NCBI GenBank assembly: GCA_038109305.1
Contig: JAYNIR010000005.1
Coordinates: 62,001 to 126,000, forward strand
DNA length: 64,000 nucleotides
Reading direction: 5' to 3'
From: UBA1479 sp038109305
Lineage (GTDB): Bacteria; Pseudomonadota; Alphaproteobacteria; Rhodospirillales; Casp-alpha2
Shown: one piece after another, positions 41,935 through 50,200 of the stretch
How the letters are laid out: every line of letters starts with the position of its first letter
Numbering within the stretch: position 1 is the first letter of the stretch
Position numbers and translations under genes: made by a program
The notes under the pieces: model-generated
What the model was told of the DNA's origin: nothing
Seen by the model: only the letters and a program-made list of their open reading frames with translations
Database searches by the model: none

Positions 41935-41981
41935 AACCGGCCGCCGCTGATCGGACCTTAGCCGGTCGCGGGCGGTTGGTT
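41935..41981 (+). terminator. Hairpin after rpoH
   Basis: AACCGGCCGCC (41935-41945) pairs with GGCGGTTGGTT (41971-41981) in 11 pairs, two of them G-U, as RNA from the plus strand. It starts 30 bases beyond the rpoH stop and lies before the convergent membrane-protein gene. There is no T-run, so it is a probable but not certain terminator. Confidence 0.4.
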
Positions 41982-42017
41982 CTAATCACCTTGCAGTGGA
42001 AAGAGCGCCGATGCCGC

Positions 42018-42617
42018 TCAGGCGCGGGCGGCCGCTGGCGGCTGACCGCCGCCCGAGTGGCCCATGGCGGGCGCCCCGTCATCGTCGTTGTCGGGCACCG
42101 GTGCGTCGCCCGGCGGCGGCGAACCACCGGCCGGTGCGCCGATGCCGAGCCGCACTTCGTCGCCCCATTCCGTGATGATCCGCCGCTGATTGGACCGCAG
42201 CGCCGACAGCCGGCGTTCTGTCAGCACGGTCATGAACGACGTCACCACCGGCGGAATGATCGCATAAATCATCCAGCCGCCGGCGGCCGATCCGTATATG
42301 GCGGCCAGTGCGAAAACGTCGGTGATGATGTTCAGCGCGCCGGTCAGGCTGTGGTTGCCCGACCACAAATCCATCAGATAGGGGAACCAGCCCGCGAAGT
42401 TGAACCCTAATACGCAGAAAAACTGGTACTTCTGATCCGTGCGGTCGGTAAACCAGCTGACCAGCCCCGGCGCCAGACCGACCACGACGATGATCAGCGT
42501 CGGAAACGCGACGGCGATCAGCATCGCCAGAATCAAAAAGAAATACAGCAGCCCCCTGCCGCTGATCCGGCGTCTCTGCGGCATTGGGGCCGGCATTCTG
42601 CGTGCCATACGCGCCAT
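42018..42617 (-). CDS. Four-helix membrane protein downstream of the pseudokinase
   Basis: A 199-residue protein with a basic N-terminal stretch (MARMARRMPAPMPQRRR), then about four membrane segments (LLYFFLILAMLIAVAFPTLI; FFCVLGFNFAGWFPYLMDLW; a pair in IITDVFALAAIYGSAAGGWM and IYAIIPPVVTSFM), and a cytosolic tail that becomes Pro/Gly/Asp-rich. Its start lies just downstream of the pseudokinase stop (2 bases apart), so the two are surely one operon and likely a membrane complex. I do not recognise the family. Confidence 0.8.
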   Translation of the reverse strand: MARMARRMPAPMPQRRRISGRGLLYFFLILAMLIAVAFPTLIIVVVGLAPGLVSWFTDRTDQKYQFFCVLGFNFAGWFPYLMDLWSGNHSLTGALNIITDVFALAAIYGSAAGGWMIYAIIPPVVTSFMTVLTERRLSALRSNQRRIITEWGDEVRLGIGAPAGGSPPPGDAPVPDNDDDGAPAMGHSGGGQPPAAARA

Positions 42618-42619
42618 CG

Positions 42620-44677
42620 TCAGAACACCTTGATGATGAAAAGGATAAACACGATCGACATCGATACAAGCAGCGAGCCGATGGCCGTCGCCTGCTGACC
42701 GGTCCGTTCGGCCTTGGTCAGCTGTTCCTCGCCGCGGCCCTCGATATCCTGGATTTCCAGTTCGGCGGCGGTGTATTCGGCGACGGCATCCTCGAGCCCT
42801 TTGATGTCTTCCCGTCGGCGGTCGGCGTTGTCCATCAGGTCGAACAGTTCCGGCAGCGACCCGCGTCGGACAAGGCGGGGAATTTCCCGCTCAATGTCTT
42901 TTCGGGTGCTGCGGTTGTGGTAGGCGTTGATCGCCGGTTGCAGGTGCCCGCCGACCCAGCTCGACAATCCGTAAAGCGATTCGACCTTAAACTTCCACTG
43001 GACGAACGCGAGCAGGCTCAGCATCCCGATGGTCTGCATTTCGCTGGCTTCCGAGGCGAGCGCGCGCAGGTGCGGGTTGATGTCTTCCTTGAAGCGAGCG
43101 GTGATGAACGCTGTGATGTGCGCGTCCAGCGGCTTGTGCTTGAGGTCTTGGGTGTTGGCCTCGCGGTCCAGCCCCGGCAGAAGGTGATCAATATCCAACA
43201 CGTACTGCTGCACCAGAAGCCGGCTTTGGCAGGGCAGGGACGGGTTCGATTCATAAAGGCAGCGTTCGATCCCGAACCCCGGGTCCTTGTTGTTGAGCAC
43301 GATCTTCAACTGCGAGAAGTCCTTTTGATGGATCGACGCTTCGGGGGCATAGGCCTCCTGCGCTTCGAACCATATGTCCGAAATATCCATGGCGATGATT
43401 TCGCGGGGCACGTCGCTTCGGCCGCTGCGGATGAATTCCAGCGCAAAGGCAGGGCCGAACCCGTCGATCATGAACGAAAAGCCCTTGTACCGGATGGGGC
43501 CCAGCGGGTCCATCAGGATGGCCACGCGAGTCACGACCACTTCGTCGGTGCCGGCGAACGACCCGGAATGAGCCGCCGCCACGTCCAGCACGTTCTTGAT
43601 CGCGTTGGCCAGGTTCTTGTCTTCGACCGAACGGCGCAGCCATGTATCGAACTGTTGGGTACGAATAACCCGCGCGGCGTCCGCGATGTTCTGCGTAAAC
43701 GAATGGGCGAGCTGGCGAACGCTCTGAAATTCCTTGCCGGCGAACCGGAATGACGTCTGCCCGCACTTGCCGGCCTTTTTTTGCTGCGGCGAAATTTTGC
43801 GCCCCGACAGCCAAAGGTTGATTTCATCGGGGCCCCAGCGTTTCATGGGGTCGTCGCCCAACATCCCGCGAAGCGGCTCCAGCAACGACAGCGGCAGGTT
43901 CTCGTTGCCGGTGATCACGGCGTAGGATCCAGAGTCCAGTTTTTCCGCGAGGATTTCCTCGTCGGTCCAGCTGGAACAGGGCTGCTTGTTGAGCACCAGC
44001 CCGACGATGGTCACGGCAAACGCATAGGCGTCGTCGCGCGAGTTTCCGGCGCCGCGGCCCGAGCGGCGGGCGAGCCCGCGCTCCGCCGGTTCGTACACGA
44101 TCGGCTGATCGTATCCCGGCGGCGACGTATAACATTCGCCGAAGGCGATGATCTGGCGGTCGGCATCCATGAAGAACAGGTTGTCGCAGCGGATCGCGCG
44201 GTGCGACACGCCGATCGACGCCATTTCGGTCAGCGCCCCGGCCAACGGTTCAATCACCTTGCGGGGCAGGTCGTATTCGCTGATCTGGAATTTTCCGTCC
44301 TTGAGAACCCGGCCGCCCAAAGGGCGTTCGAGAATAAGGATCATCGTCCGCTGGCGGATATGCGGCCAATAGTCGACGTCCCATTCCAAAATGCCGACCA
44401 GGGTTTTGATGCCCGAGCCCCTGAGCGAAATCATCGCGCCCAAGCGCGTCGGTAGGCCCGGATTACAAATCAGTGCGAACACCGGCCGGTCGATATCGCG
44501 CCGGTCTTCGGCCATGAACGCCTTGGCCGACGGCGAATCAAGTTCCGGAAGCGGCGTGCGGGGATCGACGGAGAACCGGTCCTTGATCAGGATCGGCCGG
44601 AGGTCGCCAACGTCCGGCGGCTGGGCGTCAGGCGGCGGGCCGGCGGGTGGCTGCTGAAGGGTATCGGTTTCGGCCAT
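42620..44677 (-). CDS. Membrane-anchored protein-kinase-like protein, apparently a pseudokinase
   Basis: A 685-residue protein (ATG at 44677, GAGGAACG ribosome site; another ATG at 44698). Residues about 30-300 have a kinase-like fold: HRAIRCDN stands where HRD-x4-N is expected (the catalytic Asp is Ala, Asn 166 is kept), AFGE stands for DFG (Asp to Ala), and VYEPAERG plus a conserved Asp in RDDAYAF follow as in the activation-loop end and helix F. The beta-3 Lys is also missing (FALICN). The remaining 350 residues are mostly helical, ending in one membrane segment (IGSLLVSMSIVFILFIIKVF). Both catalytic aspartates are gone, so phosphotransfer is unlikely. Confidence 0.82.
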   Translation of the reverse strand: MAETDTLQQPPAGPPPDAQPPDVGDLRPILIKDRFSVDPRTPLPELDSPSAKAFMAEDRRDIDRPVFALICNPGLPTRLGAMISLRGSGIKTLVGILEWDVDYWPHIRQRTMILILERPLGGRVLKDGKFQISEYDLPRKVIEPLAGALTEMASIGVSHRAIRCDNLFFMDADRQIIAFGECYTSPPGYDQPIVYEPAERGLARRSGRGAGNSRDDAYAFAVTIVGLVLNKQPCSSWTDEEILAEKLDSGSYAVITGNENLPLSLLEPLRGMLGDDPMKRWGPDEINLWLSGRKISPQQKKAGKCGQTSFRFAGKEFQSVRQLAHSFTQNIADAARVIRTQQFDTWLRRSVEDKNLANAIKNVLDVAAAHSGSFAGTDEVVVTRVAILMDPLGPIRYKGFSFMIDGFGPAFALEFIRSGRSDVPREIIAMDISDIWFEAQEAYAPEASIHQKDFSQLKIVLNNKDPGFGIERCLYESNPSLPCQSRLLVQQYVLDIDHLLPGLDREANTQDLKHKPLDAHITAFITARFKEDINPHLRALASEASEMQTIGMLSLLAFVQWKFKVESLYGLSSWVGGHLQPAINAYHNRSTRKDIEREIPRLVRRGSLPELFDLMDNADRRREDIKGLEDAVAEYTAAELEIQDIEGRGEEQLTKAERTGQQATAIGSLLVSMSIVFILFIIKVF

Positions 44678-44793
44678 CGTTCCTCGGTCTGCATTCATGC
44701 CGGCCGGACATCCGTCCGAACGGTGCGTCGCAACCCGGCCCGCGCCCGGTTACGCCGGTGGCGGGGCGGATTTCCGCACAATTCCACAGGCTG

Positions 44794-44822
44794 ACTGTAC
44801 CCGCCAATGGGTTGACAGACAA
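44794..44822 (-). promoter_or_regulatory. Putative sigma-70 promoter of the pseudokinase operon
   Basis: On the minus strand, TTGTCT (44817-44822) and TACAGT (44794-44799) are separated by 17 bases. The pair points toward the pseudokinase start, with a leader of about 100 bases. Confidence 0.4.
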
Positions 44823-44870
44823 TTAATGGTCGGATGGCCTATAAAGTATTGTATATAAGAAATAAAATAG

Positions 44871-44890
44871 AAAAACCGCTGGCTCCGGTT
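44871..44890 (-). terminator. Intrinsic terminator after purA
   Basis: On the minus strand AACCG pairs with CGGTT around a 7-base loop and runs into TTTTTC. It starts four bases after the purA stop. The stem is short, but the T-run is in place. Confidence 0.5.
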
Positions 44891-44893
44891 AGC

Positions 44894-46186
44894 TCAGTCC
44901 GCGAACGGGTCGTGGACCAGGATCGTGTCTTCCCGCTCCGGGCTGGTCGACAGCAGCGCAACGGGAGCCTCGATCAGTTCTTCGATCCGGCGCACGTATT
45001 TGATCGTGGTCGCCGGCAGTTCGGCCCACGATCGCGCACCCTGGGTACTTTCCTGCCAGCCGTCCATTTCCTCGTAAATCGGTTCGACCAGCGCCTGTTC
45101 GATCTGCGACGCCGGCAAGTGATCAAGCACCCGGCCGTTCACCCGGTATCCGACACAGACCTTCAGTTTTTCCTGCCCGTCCAATACGTCAAGCTTGGTC
45201 AGCGCAATGCCGTGGATGCCGTTGACCTTGATCGCCTGGCGGACCAGCACCGCATCGAACCAGCCGCACCGGCGCGGCCGTCCGGTCACCGTGCCGAATT
45301 CGCGCCCGCGTTCGGCAAGTTGCTTGCCTACTTCGTCTTCCAGTTCCGTCGGGAACGGGCCTGATCCGACGCGGGTCGTGTACGCCTTGGTGATACCGAG
45401 GACGAAACCGACCGCGCCCGGACCCTGGCCCGATCCGACCGCCGCCTGGCCGGCGACGGTGTTGGACGACGTGACGAAGGGATAGGTCCCGTGGTCGACG
45501 TCTAGCATGGTGCCCTGCGCGCCCTCGAACAAAATGCGCTTACCGGCGCGCCGGGCCTGGTCCAGTTCCTGCCACACGGTGGCGGCAAAGGGCAGAACCT
45601 TCGGCGCAATGTCGAGCAGTTGTTTGAGCAATTCGCCGCCGTCGACTTCGGTCATGTTCATGCCACGCAGCAATGCATTGTGGTGGAACAGCAGGCGTTC
45701 GATTTTTTCCTTCAACAGGTCTTCATAGCGCAGATCGCCGACGCGGATGGCGCGGCGCGCGGTCTTGTCTTCATAGGCCGGACCGATGCCGCGTCCGGTG
45801 GTGCCGATCTTGGCGCGTCCGGCGGCTTCCTCGCGGGCCAGGTCCAGGTTTTTGTGCAGCGGCAGGATCAGGCTGGCTGCTTCGGAAAGCCGCAAGCACT
45901 CAGGCGTAATCTCGACGCCCTGGCTGCCGACGCGTTCCATTTCCTCGATCAGCGCCCACGGGTCGATGACGACGCCGTTGCCGATGACCGAAACCTTGCT
46001 GCGCCGAACGATCCCGGAAGGCAGCAGCGACAGCTTATAGGTAATGCCGTCGATGACCAGGGTGTGCCCGGCGTTGTGGCCGCCCTGAAACCGCACGACC
46101 ACGTCGGCGCGTTGCGACAGCCAATCGACGATCTTGCCCTTGCCTTCATCGCCCCACTGGGAGCCAACGACCACTACATTTGCCAT
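44894..46186 (-). CDS. purA: Adenylosuccinate synthetase
   Basis: The 430-residue enzyme joins IMP and aspartate with GTP to make adenylosuccinate in purine synthesis. The N-terminal VVVGSQWGDEGKGKIVDWLS holds the GTP-binding loop and catalytic Asp. GGHNAGHTLV, TTGRGIGPAYEDK and EGAQGTMLDVDHGTYP are further family sequences. Length and motifs are normal. It follows hisZ on the same strand, the order seen in many alphaproteobacteria. An intrinsic terminator lies four bases beyond the stop. Confidence 0.97.
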   Translation of the reverse strand: MANVVVVGSQWGDEGKGKIVDWLSQRADVVVRFQGGHNAGHTLVIDGITYKLSLLPSGIVRRSKVSVIGNGVVIDPWALIEEMERVGSQGVEITPECLRLSEAASLILPLHKNLDLAREEAAGRAKIGTTGRGIGPAYEDKTARRAIRVGDLRYEDLLKEKIERLLFHHNALLRGMNMTEVDGGELLKQLLDIAPKVLPFAATVWQELDQARRAGKRILFEGAQGTMLDVDHGTYPFVTSSNTVAGQAAVGSGQGPGAVGFVLGITKAYTTRVGSGPFPTELEDEVGKQLAERGREFGTVTGRPRRCGWFDAVLVRQAIKVNGIHGIALTKLDVLDGQEKLKVCVGYRVNGRVLDHLPASQIEQALVEPIYEEMDGWQESTQGARSWAELPATTIKYVRRIEELIEAPVALLSTSPEREDTILVHDPFAD

Positions 46187-46231
46187 TCTGCCATTCCTGT
46201 TTTCTGATTTAATTGGCGGAGATTGTTGTCC

Positions 46232-47401
46232 TCACGCGCCGACCGGCGCCGGCGTGTCCCCGTCGAGCCAATGCCCGCAACCGAGGCGTTGCGCCTCTTG
46301 TGTAGGTTGGTCCGTGGGTTCCAGCCCCATGACCGTGATCCATCCGTCGGCGCGCAGGCCGTCCAGCGGCCGCGCGTTTGCGGCAAATGGCACGTATAGC
46401 CGGTGATTGGTTTCGGGCCGGGGCAGGGCGCGCAGCAGGCTGTCGGTGAACAGGGTAAAACCCGTCGCCGGTTCGCCGGCGCCCGCCTGGCCGGCGGCGC
46501 CCGCCCGGTAGCGGCCGCCCGAGCCCAATTCGCCGCGCACGTTCGCGGCGTAGATCGTGAAGGTCACGCCGGCATGGTATTCGAACCCCCGGTGTTCCAC
46601 CGGGTCGATAGTCAGCGTCATGTCCGGCGCTTGGCGGGAAAGGCTGTCGACGACCGCCAACAGACCATCCCATTCCCGGCGCACGGGCGCCGGCAGGTCG
46701 ATGGCGGCGACGGCCTTGATTGTCTTTTCTGCCGGGCCGGAGGCGGCGACCAGTGCTCTCAACATCCCGACGGCGGGTTTATCGGCGCCCTGGAAAAATC
46801 CGTCGAGCGCGCCCGTATCCTTGTGGTCCAGCGCGTCCCGCAGGTCGGCCGAGCGGGCGAGGTCGGGCTGGTCGGCAAGCAGCGAGGCGACCAGCGTCGG
46901 CACGCCCAGATCGACCGACAGGCCGGTGATGCCGACGGCCTTCAGCGCGTCATGGCCCAATCGAATAACTTCGGCGTCGGCGGCGGGGTTTTCGCTGCCG
47001 ATCAGTTCCGCGCCGATTTGCGCGAATTGGCGTTCGGGGCGGATCTGATCGCCGCACACGCGCAGCACCTGCCCCGCGTAACACAGGCGAAGCGGCCGGG
47101 GCGCGCCGCCTAACCGGGTTTCGGCGATGCGCGCGATCTGCGGCGTGATGTCGGCGCGAAGCCCCATCATACGTTGCGATACCGGGTCCATCAGGCGGAA
47201 TACCTGCCGGTCCATGGCGGCGCCGGTCCCGGAAAGCAGGCTGTCCTCGAACTCCATCATCGGCGGCTTGACCCGCTCGTAGCCCCGGCTTTCGCACGCC
47301 CCGATCAGGCGTTCGAGCAGCTGGGCTTCGAACCCGGCGTCCGGCGCCAGCAAGTCCGATAAGCCGGACGGCAAAAGCCCGGGGGCGGGGGATTGGGTCA
47401 T
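46232..47401 (-). CDS. hisZ: ATP phosphoribosyltransferase regulatory subunit
   Basis: A 389-residue histidyl-tRNA-synthetase-like protein that lacks tRNA binding and regulates HisG in histidine synthesis. It shows the class II aminoacyl-tRNA synthetase motifs (SGTGAAMDRQVFRLMDP; GLRADITPQIARI; GELGSGGRYRA near the end). The ATG at 47401 (MTQSPAPGLLPSG) is preferred to an upstream one. hisG is not in the window, so the partner is encoded elsewhere. It is co-directional with purA, 45 bases upstream of it. Confidence 0.92.
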   Translation of the reverse strand: MTQSPAPGLLPSGLSDLLAPDAGFEAQLLERLIGACESRGYERVKPPMMEFEDSLLSGTGAAMDRQVFRLMDPVSQRMMGLRADITPQIARIAETRLGGAPRPLRLCYAGQVLRVCGDQIRPERQFAQIGAELIGSENPAADAEVIRLGHDALKAVGITGLSVDLGVPTLVASLLADQPDLARSADLRDALDHKDTGALDGFFQGADKPAVGMLRALVAASGPAEKTIKAVAAIDLPAPVRREWDGLLAVVDSLSRQAPDMTLTIDPVEHRGFEYHAGVTFTIYAANVRGELGSGGRYRAGAAGQAGAGEPATGFTLFTDSLLRALPRPETNHRLYVPFAANARPLDGLRADGWITVMGLEPTDQPTQEAQRLGCGHWLDGDTPAPVGA

Positions 47402-47564
47402 CAACTGCACTCTCACTAAGATCGGGCGGTAAGAACGGGATGGCCGTTTCGGTGGCCTCGTGATCGGCCTCCGGGGCTCGTTTCCTACCCGGTTTGGACC
47501 GGAGGGGCAAGCTCGGAGGCTCGTTCCAACGGGTCAGTTGCCCCCGAATCAGGCTGCTTGGGGA

Positions 47565-48179
47565 TCAATCGGGAAGGGGGAAATTCTCGCCCTTGACGGT
47601 TTTGCCGATGCTGCGGACCAGCGGCACGACCATCGCCCGGACCAGCTTTTCATTGTTGGCGGTGCCCAGGTTGCCGCTGGCCATCCCCTGCCAGAAGCGG
47701 GCCAACCGGCCGGGGCCGGCGGGGCCGTCGATGGTGACTTTCAGGCGGTATTTGCTGGGCGTGACGATTTTCGTGCCGCCCGATCCCTTGTTGAGGATGC
47801 CGCCGGAATTGCTGTCGAAAACGTTGAACCGCGCCTGCGCGTCCTCGCCGCCGGTGCGGCTGCCTTGGGCTTTCAGTTCGATGAAATAACGCCGGTCGGT
47901 GACCGAGTAGGCGCCCACTTCGTCGATGATTTCGAAGGTCAGCACGACGTCCGATTTGGGATCGATGCGGTGGCGGTGGGCGACCAGTTCCTGTTCGAAC
48001 AAGGATTTGAGCTTGAGCGCTTCGTCGGAATCGTCGAGCGGCCGGACGGCGAACGGCTTACCCGCCGGCAGCGGCGTGCTTGAAACCGCGGTCAGGCGTC
48101 CGTCCTCGGCCGCCGCCGGGAGCCCCGGCAGCAAGAGAAGTATCGCCACAACTCCGCCAATCATGTATCGCATCGTCAA
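47565..48179 (-). CDS. Secreted conserved hypothetical protein
   Basis: A 204-residue protein with an N-terminal signal peptide (IGGVVAILLLLPGLPAAAEDG). The mature part is not one I recognise. It contains LDDSDEALKLKSLFEQELVA, RHRIDPKSDVVLTFEIIDEV and a C-terminal MASGNLGTANNEKLVRAMV, and lacks Cys. It could be a lipid- or envelope-associated factor, but no known domain is visible. A plausible sigma-70 promoter lies upstream at 48268-48298. The start may be at 48179 or at the second Met, six bases downstream. Confidence 0.75.
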   Translation of the reverse strand: MTMRYMIGGVVAILLLLPGLPAAAEDGRLTAVSSTPLPAGKPFAVRPLDDSDEALKLKSLFEQELVAHRHRIDPKSDVVLTFEIIDEVGAYSVTDRRYFIELKAQGSRTGGEDAQARFNVFDSNSGGILNKGSGGTKIVTPSKYRLKVTIDGPAGPGRLARFWQGMASGNLGTANNEKLVRAMVVPLVRSIGKTVKGENFPLPD

Positions 48180-48524
48180 TTCTGCTCCAACCGATGAACC
48201 TGCTCAGGTCATCCGTAATTTACCGTTTAGGTCTCATATGCGGGCCAAACCGGCCCGGCCGCCTCTAGTTATAAGAGGATACTGGTACGTGCGGTCAATC
48301 TTGGGATAAAAGCAAATAAACGTTAAGACAGATATAACCAATTCGGCGGCTGGGTTGCCCGGCGCCCGTTCGGGGACGCTTTCAGGCCCGGGGCCGCCGA
48401 AAAACCGCCTGGACGGGCCTTTGACTTAACATAGTCCCAATTCCCATGCTGTTTCCGCCAACGCCTAGTTCGGCGCCGTCGCCGCCGGTCATGCGCTGAC
48501 CGCCGCCGGGGCGGAATAATAGCC
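48180..48524. other. 345-base gap before the PleD-like gene
   Basis: The left part carries the minus-strand promoter of the secreted-protein gene (48268-48298). The right part is GC-rich with several short inverted repeats, such as CGGTCA-TGCGC-TGACCG at 48486-48502. No gene is seen. Confidence 0.45.
48268..48298 (-). promoter_or_regulatory. Putative sigma-70 promoter of the secreted-protein gene
   Basis: On the minus strand TTGACC (48293-48298) and TTATAA (48269-48274) are 18 bases apart (TATAAC at 48268-48273 with 19 is the alternative). It points toward the gene ending at 47565. Confidence 0.45.
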
Positions 48525-49814
48525 ATGCCGGGGCAAGTGCTCATCGTCGATGACCTCGCGACAAGCGTCAAGGTTCTCGCGGCCAAACTCACCAGCGAAT
48601 ATTACGATGTGATGCCCGCGCATGACGGCGCCCAGGTGCTTGATATTATCCGGTCGACGGAACCCGATCTGGTCCTACTTGACGTCATGATGCCGGGAAT
48701 GGACGGCTTCGAAGTCTGCCGCCAGATCAAAAGCGATCCGGCCACCCGCCATGTTCCGGTCATTTTGCTGACGGCGTTGAATGGCGTTCGCGACCGGGTC
48801 AACGGCCTGACCGCGGGGTCCGACGATTTTTTGAGTAAGCCCGTCAACGACACCATGCTGTTCGCCCGCGCCGACTCGCTCATTCGGATCAAACGCGTGG
48901 TCGATCAAATTAAGCTGCACCAGGAAACCCTGCGAAGCTTCGGCATGGCCGCCGACTTGGACTGGTCCGCCGACGGCGCGGCGGGGGGCCGGGTCACCGT
49001 GGTCGACACAAGCGACATTTACGGCGGTAATCTCAAGAAAACCATCGAGGACGAGGGGCACGAAGTGACGCTGCTGACCGGCGCGGAAGAGACCGCTGCG
49101 CGGATCGCCGAAGATCCGGGCGACCTGGCGGTGCTGAACCTGGATTACGAAGGGCGCGGGCCGCTTGGCGTCGTGTCGATGCTGCGGTCAAACCAGGCGA
49201 CCCGCCACCCCCGGTGATTCTGATCGGCGATGCGGAAGACGAAAACAAACTCGTCGCCGGGCTCGACCTAGGGGTCGAGGACTGCATCTTCCACCCGGCC
49301 CATAACGAGGGGATCATCGCTCGCGTCCGCATCGGGATCGCCCGAAGCCGTTTCCGCCGTCAGTTCGCCCGGTTGTTGCAAGGCCGGCCCGCCGAATTGA
49401 TCGATCCGGTGACCGGCGCCTTCAGCGCTGCTTATGCCGAACGTCACCTCGCGTCGCTCTCGGCGTGGGCGGCGCGGTCAAGGCGGCCGCTGTCGGTTGT
49501 TTTGTTGGGGCTCGATTTCGTCGGTCAGGCCAGCGACCCTCGCGGATCAAGCGAAGCGGCGGCGATCTTAAAGAACGTCTCGCAGCGGGTGAGCGCAAAC
49601 GTCCGTAATTTTGATCTGATCGCCAGCTTGGACAGCGGGACGATCCTTGTCGCCATGGCCGATACAGATTTGGCGATTGCCGGGTCCGTGGCCGACCGGA
49701 TCGTCTGCCGACGGCGGCGATTTGATACGCCGCGCCCGGGCGCTTCTGGTCGACGCCCGGCATCGGGGCGGCTATCAGTTTGCGGTTCAATCGGCACCGT
49801 TGCGGGCGGGCTGA
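48525..49814 (+). pseudogene. PleD-like response regulator (two receiver domains plus degenerate GGDEF), frameshifted
   Basis: The first frame begins MPGQVLIVDDLATSVKVLAA with phospho-acceptor D53 (LLDVMMPGMDG) and runs through a second receiver-like domain to a premature stop at 49215-49217. The protein continues in another frame from LIGDAEDENKLVAGLDLGVE, through a GGDEF-like domain (DPVTGAFSAAYAERHL; DLIASLDSGTILVAMADTDLA). It then shifts again near 49705 to finish as GDLIRRARALLVDARHRGG, with a stop at 49812-49814. The signature GGDEF motif itself is missing (SLDSGT in its place). The first shift is in a run of five C at 49208-49212. Even if it were intact, it could not be a normal diguanylate cyclase. 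Confidence 0.78.
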
Positions 49815-49891
49815 AGCGAACCGGGGGACTTTAGCGAAAGAACGGCGTCGGCGCCCGTCTTCGGGCCCTGGCATTGCGTCATATCGAGGGG

Positions 49892-49909
49892 AAAAGGGGC
49901 GGAGCGCCC
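49892..49909 (-). terminator. Short hairpin after rpmG
   Basis: On the minus strand GGGCG pairs with CGCCC around a 3-base loop, followed by CTTTT. It starts three bases beyond the rpmG stop. The stem is short, so support is moderate. Confidence 0.4.
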
Positions 49910-49911
49910 GA

Positions 49912-50079
49912 TTACTTGATCTTCGCTTCCTTGAAGACCACGTGCTTGCGCACGACCGGATCGTACTTCCGGAACTCGAACTTTTCCGTGGAATTCCGCG
50001 GGTTCTTTTTCGTCACGTAGAAAAAGCCCGTGTCGGCCGTCGAGACCATCTTAACGAGGATTGTCGCGGGTTTTGCCAT
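49912..50079 (-). CDS. rpmG: 50S ribosomal protein L33
   Basis: A 55-residue protein, MAKPATILVKMVSTADTGFF at the start and KHVVFKEAKIK at the end. It matches the zinc-independent L33 form, as it has no Cys. It is part of the large ribosomal subunit. The neighbouring order rpmG, S41 peptidase, rnr, topA on one strand is widespread in alphaproteobacteria and confirms the call. The gene is shorter than most open frames nearby but is unmistakable. Confidence 0.95.
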   Translation of the reverse strand: MAKPATILVKMVSTADTGFFYVTKKNPRNSTEKFEFRKYDPVVRKHVVFKEAKIK

Positions 50080-50200
50080 CGGTCTGCCTGTTCTTAAAAA
50101 GTACGCGTTACGGCCCTGGGAGCCGGTTCCAAAGCGCGAAACATACTGCCGTTTCCCGCCCTGTCAAGAGGCATCGGCCGGGCCGGGGGGCCGAAACCCC

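Noticed and set aside
44848..44860. ATTGTATATAAG between purA and the pseudokinase gene, close to the operator motif
   Set aside because: The right half-site is lost (no TACAA), so it is not a palindrome; more likely part of an AT-rich promoter or terminator region.
48486..48502. CGGTCA-TGCGC-TGACCG inverted repeat before the PleD-like gene
   Set aside because: Short inverted repeats are common in such GC-rich sequence and no regulator or terminator signature accompanies it.
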